From contig JAUYJQ010000003.1 of NCBI GenBank assembly GCA_030699295.1, forward strand, positions 1 to 7,237: a stretch of 7,237 bases of DNA. Reading direction: 5' to 3'. Every line of letters begins with the position of its first letter. The stretch's first letter is position 1. A program made the position numbers and the translations under genes. Below, one piece after another: positions 1 to 6,089 of this stretch. The notes below the pieces were generated by a model. That model made no database searches. It was not told the origin of the DNA and worked only from the letters and a program-made list of their open reading frames with translations. The DNA comes from Candidatus Beckwithbacteria bacterium (GTDB taxonomy: Bacteria; Patescibacteriota; Microgenomatia; UBA1400; CG1-02-47-37).

Positions 1-1902
1 TCCCGAGGCCACCTGGCTCATGGGGGAGTTATCGTTATTGCCGACCCACACAGCGGCTAAGTGATCGCTGGTGTAGCCGATGGTCCAGTTATCCCGCTTG
101 TCATTGGTAGTGCCGGTTTTGACTGCCACTTGGTGGCCGGGGATATTTAAATAAGACCGGGTGCCAAATGCCTGCGCCCGGGCCAGCGGGTCACTCAAAA
201 TATCGGAGAGCAAATAGGCAATATTGGGATTTAATACCGGTTCTGCCTGGCTAACATCAAAGCCGGTTAGGGTTTTTCCGAAAGAATCGTTGACAGCCAG
301 AATCGGCTTTAAGTTAACTTTTAAACCCTGATTGGCCAAAGTGCCGTAAACTACGGCCATGTCGGTCATTTTCACCTCAGCCCCGCCCAAGGTTAACGAC
401 AGCCCATAGCGCTCCGGTTGTGTCCAGGTAGTGATACCTAGTTTTTGACCCTGGGCGATCATTTTATCGACACCATAAGAGGTGAGAACCTTGACCGCCG
501 GGACATTGTAAGAATTGGCCAGGGCTTGGCGCAGAGTCACCGGGCCGTGCCACTTATTGTCATAATTGACCGGCGAATAAGGTTTACTGCCGGCAATGTC
601 ATAAGTTACCGGCGAGTCCTGAATTAGAGTCGCGGCGGTAAAGCCCGAGTCTAAGGCCACCGAGTAATTGACCGGTTTGATGGCTGAACCCGGTTGGCGT
701 GAGGCAGTGGTGATATTGACTTGGCCGTCGCGCTGGGTGTCCCAGTAATCACGACTTCCGACCATGGCTAAAATCTCTCCGGTTTTGGGATTGGTGACCA
801 AGGCGGAGCCATTAGTAATGTTTAGGGCCGATACCTGGCTGATTTCTGAGGTTACAATTTCCTGAACCTGTTGTTGCAGCGGCCAATCAAGAGAAGTAAT
901 AACTTCCAGGCCGCCTTGTTCGACCATGGTTTCGCCGTATTCCTGGACTAAGAGGTCTTTGACAAACATGACAAAATGCGGCGCTTTGATATTGGTGTAC
1001 TGGGGGGCGAGTTTAATCTTCTGCTCTTTGGCCAACTCGGCTTCCTGGGGAGCGATCATTTCTGTTTCCACCATCCGATTTAATACCTGGTGCTCCCGAT
1101 AAACTGCCAAGTAAGGGTTGGTGCCGAAAGGCGAGTAAGTTGTCGGGCTGGCCGGCAAGCCGGCCAAAAGAGCCGCTTCGGCCAAATTAACTTCCTTTAT
1201 TGATTTGGCAAAATAGGTTTGGGCGGCTTGTTCGGCCCCATATGCCGTGCCGCCGTAAGACACTTGGTTAAAATACATTTCCAGGATTTGGTCTTTGTCA
1301 AATAACCACTCGACTTCCAAAGATAAAACTAACTCTTTGAGTTTGCGCTCAATCGTCCGTTCCTGAGTCAGTAGGGCATTTTTGACTAACTGCTGGGTAA
1401 TGGTCGAGCCGCCCTGGAGTTCCTGGTTAAAGATAATTTGCTTTAAAGACCGCAAAACCCCTTTGATGGAAACACCATTATGCTGATAAAACTGGCTGTC
1501 TTCGATGGCCAAGGTGGCCAGTTTAAAGTGCTGGGGAATGTCTTTTAAAGACACCAAGGTGCGGTTTTGGTCTTTATAAAAAGTAAATAGCAGGGTGTCA
1601 TGGCGATCATAAATCTTGGTGGACAAAGTCGGTTGGTGATCGACCAAATCAGTCGGGCGGGGCAGGTCTTTTAAAATAAACCAGTAAAAAGAACCAAGAA
1701 TGGCAATTAGCATTAGATACACAGTAATTAGCAGGGGAGCCAAGTGGACGCGGGGCAGGTGCGGGAGCCGCACCACTTTAATTAATTGAACTGTGGTTTT
1801 AAAGACAAAAGCGATTAGCCAGAAGATTGATCGGTAAGTGAACCGGCCGATATTTTCCAACACCTTTTTTGGCCAAAATGCCTGATAAACTACGACGCTC
1901 AT
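1..1902 (-). CDS. Class A penicillin-binding protein (PBP1A-like), second copy, C-terminus outside window
   Basis: This is a bifunctional peptidoglycan synthase that polymerises lipid II into glycan strands and cross-links stem peptides at the outer face of the membrane. The frame is open for 634 codons from an ATG at 1902 to the left edge, so the C-terminus is cut off. Residues 25-41 are hydrophobic and residues 54-77 form the likely membrane anchor. The GT51 domain has the catalytic Glu134 in AIEDSQFYQH, the QGGSTITQQLVKN motif at 163-175, and YFNQVSYGGTAYG at 210-222. The transpeptidase domain has SxxK at Ser406-Lys409 (RQPGSAIKP), SxN at Ser464-Asn466 and KTGT at 595-598. All catalytic residues are present, so it is probably active. 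The ATG is the first start after the in-frame stop of the upstream PBP gene, 15 bases away, so the start is well constrained. The N-terminus is about 41 residues longer than in the neighbour, which is clearly a paralogue. Confidence 0.95.
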   Translation of the reverse strand, partial: MSVVVYQAFWPKKVLENIGRFTYRSIFWLIAFVFKTTVQLIKVVRLPHLPRVHLAPLLITVYLMLIAILGSFYWFILKDLPRPTDLVDHQPTLSTKIYDRHDTLLFTFYKDQNRTLVSLKDIPQHFKLATLAIEDSQFYQHNGVSIKGVLRSLKQIIFNQELQGGSTITQQLVKNALLTQERTIERKLKELVLSLEVEWLFDKDQILEMYFNQVSYGGTAYGAEQAAQTYFAKSIKEVNLAEAALLAGLPASPTTYSPFGTNPYLAVYREHQVLNRMVETEMIAPQEAELAKEQKIKLAPQYTNIKAPHFVMFVKDLLVQEYGETMVEQGGLEVITSLDWPLQQQVQEIVTSEISQVSALNITNGSALVTNPKTGEILAMVGSRDYWDTQRDGQVNITTASRQPGSAIKPVNYSVALDSGFTAATLIQDSPVTYDIAGSKPYSPVNYDNKWHGPVTLRQALANSYNVPAVKVLTSYGVDKMIAQGQKLGITTWTQPERYGLSLTLGGAEVKMTDMAVVYGTLANQGLKVNLKPILAVNDSFGKTLTGFDVSQAEPVLNPNIAYLLSDILSDPLARAQAFGTRSYLNIPGHQVAVKTGTTNDKRDNWTIGYTSDHLAAVWVGNNDNSPMSQVASG

Positions 1903-1904
1903 GA

Positions 1905-1939
1905 GGCGTATTATACCCTATATTTTGATATTATACGCC
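1905..1939. repeat. Inverted repeat across the PBP-PBP junction
   Basis: GGCGTATTATA (1905-1915) and TATTATACGCC (1929-1939) are inverted copies that match at 10 of 11 positions, with a 13-base loop. The repeat covers the last codons and stop of the upstream PBP gene and the bases just before the start of the next one. There is no T-tract after it in the direction of transcription, so it is not a standard intrinsic terminator. It could be an mRNA hairpin, an operator or chance. Confidence 0.4.
1910..1915 (-). promoter_or_regulatory. Candidate -10 box for the second PBP gene
   Basis: On the minus strand a perfect TATAAT ends 7 bases before the ATG at 1902, which would place transcription start on or next to the start codon. 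No Shine-Dalgarno sequence is visible at a useful distance. No convincing -35 box or TG extension is seen, so this may be only AT-rich sequence. If real, it gives the second PBP gene its own leaderless transcript in addition to readthrough from the first. Confidence 0.3.
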
Positions 1940-4110
1940 GGTTCCTGGGGTTCGCCTTTGTCGTTTAGGGGTCGGGCGCAGTCGAGGCAGTAATCTTTTT
2001 GCACCGGATCGAAAAGAACCAGGTGTTCCTGAACTTCCAAGTCGTCGGGGTTGGGAGAAGCGTTTGGTCGGGGCGGCAAGCCGGTGGTTTTATCAATAAC
2101 AATGCCTTGCTTTAACACCGGTTCTTCTTTGGGCTCTGAGCCTTTAATAAAGTACTCGAAGCGGGTGGCGCAGGGTTCATCCGGCCGGGGGCGGAAGCCG
2201 GTCAGGCTGCAAACTTCCAAGCCAACCACATTTTCCGGCTTGGTTGGCCATTCGTCCGGTTGATCTTTTAAGGTTTCCACCATGATTTTATGCCAGATCG
2301 GGGCCGCGCCGGAAATGCCGGAAACCAGATACGGAGACATCGGCTGGTTATCATTGTTGCCGACCCAGGTAGCCACTAAAAACGACGGGGTAAAACCGAT
2401 TGTCCAGTTATCCCGCAAATCGTCGGTGGTTCCGGTTTTGACCGAAACGGCGTGACCGGGTATGACCAGCTGGGAGCCGGAACCAAAAGCTTGGGAGCGG
2501 GCGTTATTGTCTAATAAGATGTGGGAGATTAAGTAGGTAATTTCCGGGCTGACTACTTTTTCCCCGGCCGGCAGACTCTCTTCAAAATTAATTTCTTCCA
2601 AAACCTTGCCTTGGTAGGTTTCCACCTTAAGAATCGGGGTTAACTCTACTTTTAAACCAGCATTAGCAAAGACGCCGAAAGCCACGGCCATGTCGGTCAT
2701 GTAGACTTCGCCGCCGCCCAAAGTTAACGACAAACCATAGCGTGAAGGATCGGTAAAGGTTGTTATCCCCATAGCCGAAGCGGTGGCGATCATGGTTTCC
2801 ACGCCGTTAGCCGCCAACATTTTAACTGCGGGAATGTTAAACGAGTTGCCCAAAGCAAAGCGCATTTGTACCGGGCCGTGGAACTTATAATCATAGTTTC
2901 TCGGGCAGTACGAGGGTTGGCCGGGGACGCTAAAGCAGACCGGTACGTCCAAAAACATGGTGGCGGGGGTATAGCCATTGCCCAAGCCGGCGGCGTAATT
3001 TATCGGTTTGATTGACGAACCCGGCTGGCGTAACCTGGTGGTGACATTGACATTGCCGTCGATCGACAAATCAAAGTAATCTTGGCTGCCGACCATGGCT
3101 AAAATCTCGCCGGTTCTCGGTTTGGTGATTAAAGCGGCCCCATTACTGACTTTAGCCTGGTTTAATTTACCGACTTCAGTGGCCACGGTGTCCTGGGCAA
3201 AGTTTTGCAAATCAAGGTCAAGTGAAGTCGTTACCCGTAAACCGCCTTTTTCCACCAAGGCTTCGCCGTATTTATCTACCAACAACTGCTTGATATATAA
3301 AGAGAAGTGGGGCGCCCGGATGTTATTGGTTTGGGGAGCAAAGCTTAACGGTTCGTCCAGGGCTTGCTGGTATTCGTCCTGATTAATATATTTGTCTTCG
3401 AGCATCCGCTGTAACACCTGGGCCTGTCTTTCTTTAGCCGTTTCCGGGTTGGCCCCAAAGGGCGAGTAACGTGTCGGCGCTTGGGGCAAGCCGGCCAAGA
3501 GAGCCGCCTCGGCCAGGCTTAAATCTTTGGCGTTTTTGTCAAAATAAGTGTGGGCGGCTTGCTCGACGCCATAAGCCGTGCCGCCGTAGGGGACGTGGTT
3601 TAAATAAAGTTCCAAGATTTCGTCTTTGCTGTAACGGATTTCGGTGGCCAGAGCCAAAAGCGCCTCGCGGATTTTACGCTTAAAAGTCCGCTCCGGGGTT
3701 AACAGGGTGGTTTTGACCAGCTGCTGGGTAATGGTTGACCCGCCTTGAAGGTTTCTTTTAAAGACTGTGTTTAGGATGGCCCGGGTGATTCCTTCCCAGG
3801 CGAAACCGTGATGTTTGTAGAAATTTTTATCTTCAATGGCAATGGTGGCCTCTTTGACATATTCAGGCAAATCGCTGATTTTAACCGGCGTCCGGTTTTG
3901 GTCGGTGTAGATCTCGTAGAGCAGTTGGCCGTTTCGGTCCAGGATTTTTGTCGACACCGGAAAGGTGTCGGAACCAAGCTGGCCCGGCGAGGGGAGGCCG
4001 GCAAAAATGGTGACTAAGCCATAGCCTAAGACCAATAATAAAAGTAACCCGCCGATGACCCTTTTTGGATAAGCGCGGAGTTTTTTGATAATTTTTTTCT
4101 TTCTAAGCAT
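1918..4110 (-). CDS. Class A penicillin-binding protein (PBP1A-like), complete
   Basis: This is a bifunctional peptidoglycan glycosyltransferase/transpeptidase of 730 aa, a normal length for the family. A short basic cytoplasmic tail is followed by a single membrane anchor at about residues 18-38. The GT51 domain spans roughly 55-225, with catalytic Glu93 (AIEDKNFYKH), QGGSTITQQLVK at 122-133, a further conserved Glu149 in RKIREALLA, and ILELYLNHVPYGGTAYG at 165-181. The transpeptidase domain covers about 300-615: nucleophile Ser365 and Lys368 (RQPGSSIKP), SxN at 423-425 and KTGT at 558-561. The C-terminal tail of about 115 residues has paired cysteines, Cys634/Cys647 and a Cys708-x-x-Cys711. 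The gene is first in a leftward operon with the paralogue that follows 15 bases after its TAG stop. There is no Shine-Dalgarno sequence; an extended -10 box sits directly upstream. Confidence 0.97.
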   Translation of the reverse strand: MLRKKKIIKKLRAYPKRVIGGLLLLLVLGYGLVTIFAGLPSPGQLGSDTFPVSTKILDRNGQLLYEIYTDQNRTPVKISDLPEYVKEATIAIEDKNFYKHHGFAWEGITRAILNTVFKRNLQGGSTITQQLVKTTLLTPERTFKRKIREALLALATEIRYSKDEILELYLNHVPYGGTAYGVEQAAHTYFDKNAKDLSLAEAALLAGLPQAPTRYSPFGANPETAKERQAQVLQRMLEDKYINQDEYQQALDEPLSFAPQTNNIRAPHFSLYIKQLLVDKYGEALVEKGGLRVTTSLDLDLQNFAQDTVATEVGKLNQAKVSNGAALITKPRTGEILAMVGSQDYFDLSIDGNVNVTTRLRQPGSSIKPINYAAGLGNGYTPATMFLDVPVCFSVPGQPSYCPRNYDYKFHGPVQMRFALGNSFNIPAVKMLAANGVETMIATASAMGITTFTDPSRYGLSLTLGGGEVYMTDMAVAFGVFANAGLKVELTPILKVETYQGKVLEEINFEESLPAGEKVVSPEITYLISHILLDNNARSQAFGSGSQLVIPGHAVSVKTGTTDDLRDNWTIGFTPSFLVATWVGNNDNQPMSPYLVSGISGAAPIWHKIMVETLKDQPDEWPTKPENVVGLEVCSLTGFRPRPDEPCATRFEYFIKGSEPKEEPVLKQGIVIDKTTGLPPRPNASPNPDDLEVQEHLVLFDPVQKDYCLDCARPLNDKGEPQEPAYNIKI

Positions 4111-4112
4111 GG

Positions 4113-4118
4113 TATTAT
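4113..4118 (+). promoter_or_regulatory. Candidate -10 box of the rightward operon
   Basis: TATTAT ends 10 bases before the ATG at 4129, so the predicted 5' leader would be only a few bases. No Shine-Dalgarno motif precedes the ATG. The box overlaps the -10 element of the opposite promoter by two bases. A TTGATA at 4085-4090 resembles a -35 box but is 22 bases away, which is too far for a standard sigma-70 spacer. Confidence 0.4.
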
Positions 4119-4125
4119 TCTAGCA
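4117..4125 (-). promoter_or_regulatory. Extended -10 promoter of the PBP operon
   Basis: The minus strand reads TGCTAGAAT, matching the extended -10 pattern TGnTAnnnT. TAGAAT ends 6 bases before the ATG at 4110, so transcription would start at about the start codon itself and give a leaderless mRNA. This agrees with the lack of a ribosome binding site. No -35 hexamer is evident at 16-18 bases, which extended -10 promoters can tolerate. Confidence 0.5.
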
Positions 4126-4128
4126 GAC

Positions 4129-4713
4129 ATGAGCGCCAAATTTAGAAATGTGACCATTGCCGGCTTGCCCGGAGCCGGCTCTTCGACTCTGGGTATTAAT
4201 TTGGCAAAAGAGCTGGGCTGGGAATATTTTAGCGGCGGCGATTTTATGAGAGCCTTCGCGATTGAAAAGGGTTTGTTTGACAAAAACAACCACCTGCACC
4301 ATCCGGCCACGGTCTATTCAGACGATTTTGACCGGGAAGTAGATTACTGCATGAGAGACCGGTTAAGGCAAGACAGCCGCTTGGTGATTGATTCTTGGTT
4401 ATCTGGCTTCTTGGCCCAGGGAATTGACGGCGTCTTAAAAGTTTTAATGAGCTGTGCCGACGATGCGGTCCGGGTGGATCGGATTGTCAACCGCGATGGT
4501 GTTTCCGTCGAGGCGGCCAAAACCCATATTTTTGACCGGGAAAAACAGAATTTAACAAAATGGACGCGGATGTATAAAAAAGAGTGGCGGGAATGGGTGG
4601 GGGATAAAAAAATTGATTTTTATAATCCCAGCCTTTATGATTTGGTCGTTGACACTTACTCTCACGATCGGCAAGCGACTCTAAATTTAGTTTTAGAAAG
4701 GTTAAGGAGGTAG
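4129..4713 (+). CDS. Archaeal-type cytidylate kinase-like protein with altered P-loop
   Basis: This is probably a (d)CMP kinase-type P-loop nucleotide kinase (ATP + CMP to ADP + CDP) acting in the cytoplasm. The 194 residues fit the short archaeal-type cytidylate kinase family. The pattern agrees along its length: phosphate-binding loop GLPGAGSST at 12-20, the nucleotide-binding segment ELGWEYFSGGDFMRAFA, the DREVD segment, a LID-like region RVDRIVNRDGVSVEAAKTHI followed by DREKQN, and the closing SLYDLVVDT strand. The Walker A lysine is replaced by Ser18 (G-A-G-S-S-T). I recall such substitutions in some members of this family, so activity is plausible but not assured. The gene is first in a three-gene rightward operon; its stop is one base from the next ATG, whose Shine-Dalgarno sequence lies in its last codons. 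The family is well supported, the exact substrate less so. Confidence 0.82.
   Translation: MSAKFRNVTIAGLPGAGSSTLGINLAKELGWEYFSGGDFMRAFAIEKGLFDKNNHLHHPATVYSDDFDREVDYCMRDRLRQDSRLVIDSWLSGFLAQGIDGVLKVLMSCADDAVRVDRIVNRDGVSVEAAKTHIFDREKQNLTKWTRMYKKEWREWVGDKKIDFYNPSLYDLVVDTYSHDRQATLNLVLERLRR
4704..4710 (+). promoter_or_regulatory. Strong Shine-Dalgarno site for the DUF4430 gene
   Basis: AAGGAGG overlaps the last codons of the kinase gene and sits 4 bases before the ATG at 4715, with the kinase TAG stop in between. This fixes the start and implies translational coupling. It contrasts with the absence of any such motif before the first gene of the operon. Confidence 0.85.
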
Positions 4714-4714
4714 T

Positions 4715-5485
4715 ATGTTTAAAAAAATATTCCTGGGGTTGTTACTCGGTTTGATTTTTTCCAGCCGGGTTATGGCCCAAGGCGCTGATTATTACCTGCC
4801 TTACCCAGGGATTTTACCCGACCACCCGTTTTATTGGTTGAAAATGGTGCGTGACCGGGTGGGGCTATGGACAACAGTCGGCGAGACGGCTAAGGCCGAA
4901 AAACTGCTGTTGTATGCTGATAAGCGGCTGGGTGCGGCTTGGGCGCTGATTGAAGGCAACAAAGTGCCCCTGGGAGTGTCGACTTTAACCAAGGGCGAAA
5001 AATATTTGGAGCAGGCAGTAAGTAGCAGCGATGCCAGCTTTAAGCAGAAATTGGCCAAAGCGGTGTTAAAACACGAAGAGGTGATTATTCGGTTGCAGCC
5101 GGGTGTCGGCGCTGATTACGCCCCCTTGCTTGAAGAGATGCAGCGTAAACTGCAACGATTAAGCGCTCAGATGGGAGTCATGCCCGCTGTCCAGGCAGTC
5201 GATATTAGCGTTGCCTTTAGCTTTCAGAAAGTTACCGAGGCGCAAGTGGAAGCGACGACCGCTTTTGACGCGCTTGAAAAATTGGCGCTGGCTAATAGTT
5301 GGGAACTCCAAGTTAAAGATTATGACTTTGGTAAATTGGTCGAGTCGATTAATGGTGTGACTAGTGATAAAGCCATGGCTTGGATTGTTTACGTCAACGG
5401 TGAGGCTGTTGATAAAGCCAGCGACAAATTTGAATTGAACTCAGGGGATAAAGTCGAGTGGCGCTATGAAAAAGTTAAGTCTTAG
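4715..5485 (+). CDS. Secreted DUF5667-DUF4430 (transcobalamin C-terminal-like) protein
   Basis: This is an exported 256-aa protein, probably a corrinoid-binding or transport-accessory factor. Residues 1-21 form a signal peptide (MFKKIFLGLLLGLIFSSRVMA) with a likely signal peptidase I cut after VMA. There is no lipobox cysteine, no C-terminal anchor and no sortase motif. Residues 25-150 match DUF5667, starting YLPYPGILPDHPFYWLK, and are helical and charged. Residues 163-253 match DUF4430, related to the C-terminal domain of eukaryotic transcobalamin and intrinsic factor: TAFDALEKLA, the GKLVESING segment, the core AWIVYVNGE (222-230) and the closing SGDKVEWRY. The family link to cobalamin is established for the animal proteins; for this bacterial one it is inferred from the domain, the adjacent S-component-like gene and the nearby riboswitch. 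The gene overlaps the next by 20 bases. Confidence 0.85.
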   Translation: MFKKIFLGLLLGLIFSSRVMAQGADYYLPYPGILPDHPFYWLKMVRDRVGLWTTVGETAKAEKLLLYADKRLGAAWALIEGNKVPLGVSTLTKGEKYLEQAVSSSDASFKQKLAKAVLKHEEVIIRLQPGVGADYAPLLEEMQRKLQRLSAQMGVMPAVQAVDISVAFSFQKVTEAQVEATTAFDALEKLALANSWELQVKDYDFGKLVESINGVTSDKAMAWIVYVNGEAVDKASDKFELNSGDKVEWRYEKVKS

Positions 5486-5996
5486 CCTAATTTTAATCTT
5501 GGTCGCAGTCGCCGAACGCTTGTGGTGGGATTTAGGGCCAAACGTGGAACTAATCCTGACTACTTCGGTACTGGCCAGCCTCTATCTGGGCCGGCGCTAT
5601 GGTGTCGCCGTGGCCCTGGTTGCCTTGGCAATTTCTGATCTGGTTTTGGGCAACACCATGATTATGATCTTCACCTGGAGTAGTTTTGCCCTGATGGCTC
5701 TAGCCGGAACGATGATTAAGCGCAGGCCGGTAGTGGCCGGAGCATATGGGATGGCTGCAGCTTTATGGTTCTACTTATATACTAACTTTGGCGTTTGGCT
5801 AATCGGGGGTTTGTACCCGCACACCTTGGCCGGCTTGATGCGCTCGTATGTCATGGGCCTGCCGTTTTTGCGCTTGCATGCAGTCACCAGCGTGTTATTC
5901 TTAACAGTTAGTGTCAGTTTAATTGAAATATTAATACTTGCCTTTAAGGCGAATAGGGGAATCCGGTTAGATTCCGGAGCTGTGCCGCAACTGTAA
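5466..5996 (+). CDS. DUF6580 membrane protein, putative ECF-type S component for cobalamin
   Basis: This is an integral membrane protein of 176 aa with about six hydrophobic helices (roughly 4-20, 28-41, 45-61, 65-83, 90-113 and 138-160), the size and layout of substrate-binding S components of energy-coupling factor transporters. The signature TNFGVWLIGGLYPHTLAGLM (106-125), followed by GLPFLR, fits the DUF6580 family of putative transport proteins. Its start lies inside the end of the DUF4430 gene, and a weak GAGTGG precedes it, so it is probably translationally coupled. The last 19 codons lie in the cobalamin riboswitch aptamer, so the charged tail KANRGIRLDSGAVPQL is shaped by RNA constraints, and the TAA stop is within the conserved aptamer core. 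Substrate is inferred as cobalamin or a related corrinoid. No ECF ATPase or T component is present in the window. Confidence 0.8.
   Translation: MKKLSLSLILILVAVAERLWWDLGPNVELILTTSVLASLYLGRRYGVAVALVALAISDLVLGNTMIMIFTWSSFALMALAGTMIKRRPVVAGAYGMAAALWFYLYTNFGVWLIGGLYPHTLAGLMRSYVMGLPFLRLHAVTSVLFLTVSVSLIEILILAFKANRGIRLDSGAVPQL
5874..5901 (+). promoter_or_regulatory. Candidate internal promoter ahead of the riboswitch
   Basis: TTGCAT (5874-5879), a 16-base spacer, then TATTCT (5896-5901) preceded by TG at 5893-5894 form a plausible extended -10 promoter inside the DUF6580 gene. The start would fall near 5908, about 28 bases before the aptamer. Such a promoter would let the riboswitch fold without ribosomes crossing it. 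Pattern match only. Confidence 0.3.
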
Positions 5997-6010
5997 AGCC
6001 AGAGGACCTC
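5936..6010 (+). promoter_or_regulatory. Cobalamin riboswitch aptamer
   Basis: The conserved blocks of the cobalamin riboswitch occur in order. A short GCC/GGC stem (5940-5942 with 5948-5950) is followed by AATAGGGGAA (5952-5961). Then comes a stem CCGG/CCGG (5963-5966 with 5974-5977) closing the loop TTAGATT, where the usual GGTG is GGTT. CTGTGCCGCAACTGTAA (5980-5996) matches the family core CTGnCCCGCAACTGTAA, and AGCCAGAGGACC (5997-6008) is the B12 box. The variable arm between CTGTAA and the B12 box is almost absent, so this is a compact version. I do not see a clear P1 pairing. It should bind adenosylcobalamin or another corrinoid and control the gene at 6090. The aptamer overlaps the 3' end of the DUF6580 gene. 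Confidence 0.9.
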
Positions 6011-6035
6011 GTTTTTAAAGGATTTTACTTTTTTA

Positions 6036-6051
6036 CCTCCCGAGCAGGAGG
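6036..6051 (+). promoter_or_regulatory. Anti-antiterminator hairpin of the riboswitch
   Basis: CCTCC (6036-6040) pairs perfectly with GGAGG (6047-6051) around the loop CGAGCA. Its position just after the aptamer fits the P13-type hairpin of cobalamin riboswitches. Its 3' arm is also needed for the antiterminator. The loop does not obviously complement the aptamer loop TTAGATT; instead CGAG (6041-6044) is complementary to CTCG at 6008-6011, just after the B12 box. Confidence 0.6.
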
Positions 6052-6074
6052 GAAGATTATATTACCTTCCTTTC
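6047..6074 (+). promoter_or_regulatory. Antiterminator helix of the riboswitch
   Basis: GGAGGGAAG (6047-6055) can pair with CTTCCTTTC (6066-6074) over nine consecutive base pairs, two of them G-U, with a 10-base loop. It competes with the upstream hairpin for 6047-6051 and with the terminator for 6066-6070, as expected for a transcriptional on-state. Confidence 0.6.
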
Positions 6075-6089
6075 GGGGAAGGTTTTTTT
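6065..6089 (+). terminator. Riboswitch-controlled intrinsic terminator overlapping the ribosome binding site
   Basis: CCTTCC (6065-6070) pairs with GGAAGG (6077-6082) around a TTTCGG loop, followed directly by seven T residues (6083-6089). The T-tract ends where the ATG of the next gene begins. The 3' arm GGGGAAGG is also the only Shine-Dalgarno-like sequence for that ATG, at 7-base spacing. The stem can therefore both end transcription and hide the ribosome binding site. It also serves as the end of the upstream operon. Confidence 0.88.

Noticed and set aside
1150..1165. Perfect GC-rich palindrome GGCCGGCAAGCCGGCC
   Set aside because: It encodes the conserved AGLPA segment of the GT51 domain, and the codons themselves generate the symmetry. 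The paralogue has only a partial version at the equivalent place.
3095..3382. Plus-strand open frame of 95 codons inside the complete PBP gene, and similar frames elsewhere opposite the PBP genes
   Set aside because: It lies antisense to a strongly conserved coding sequence, has no ribosome binding site and yields no recognisable protein. It reflects codon composition of the real gene.
5994..6089. The frame of the DUF6580 gene continues without another stop through the riboswitch into the ATG at 6090, suggesting stop-codon readthrough to a fusion protein
   Set aside because: Thirty-one further codons without a stop are not unusual by chance, the extension would cross the aptamer and terminator, and both genes have sensible ends of their own.
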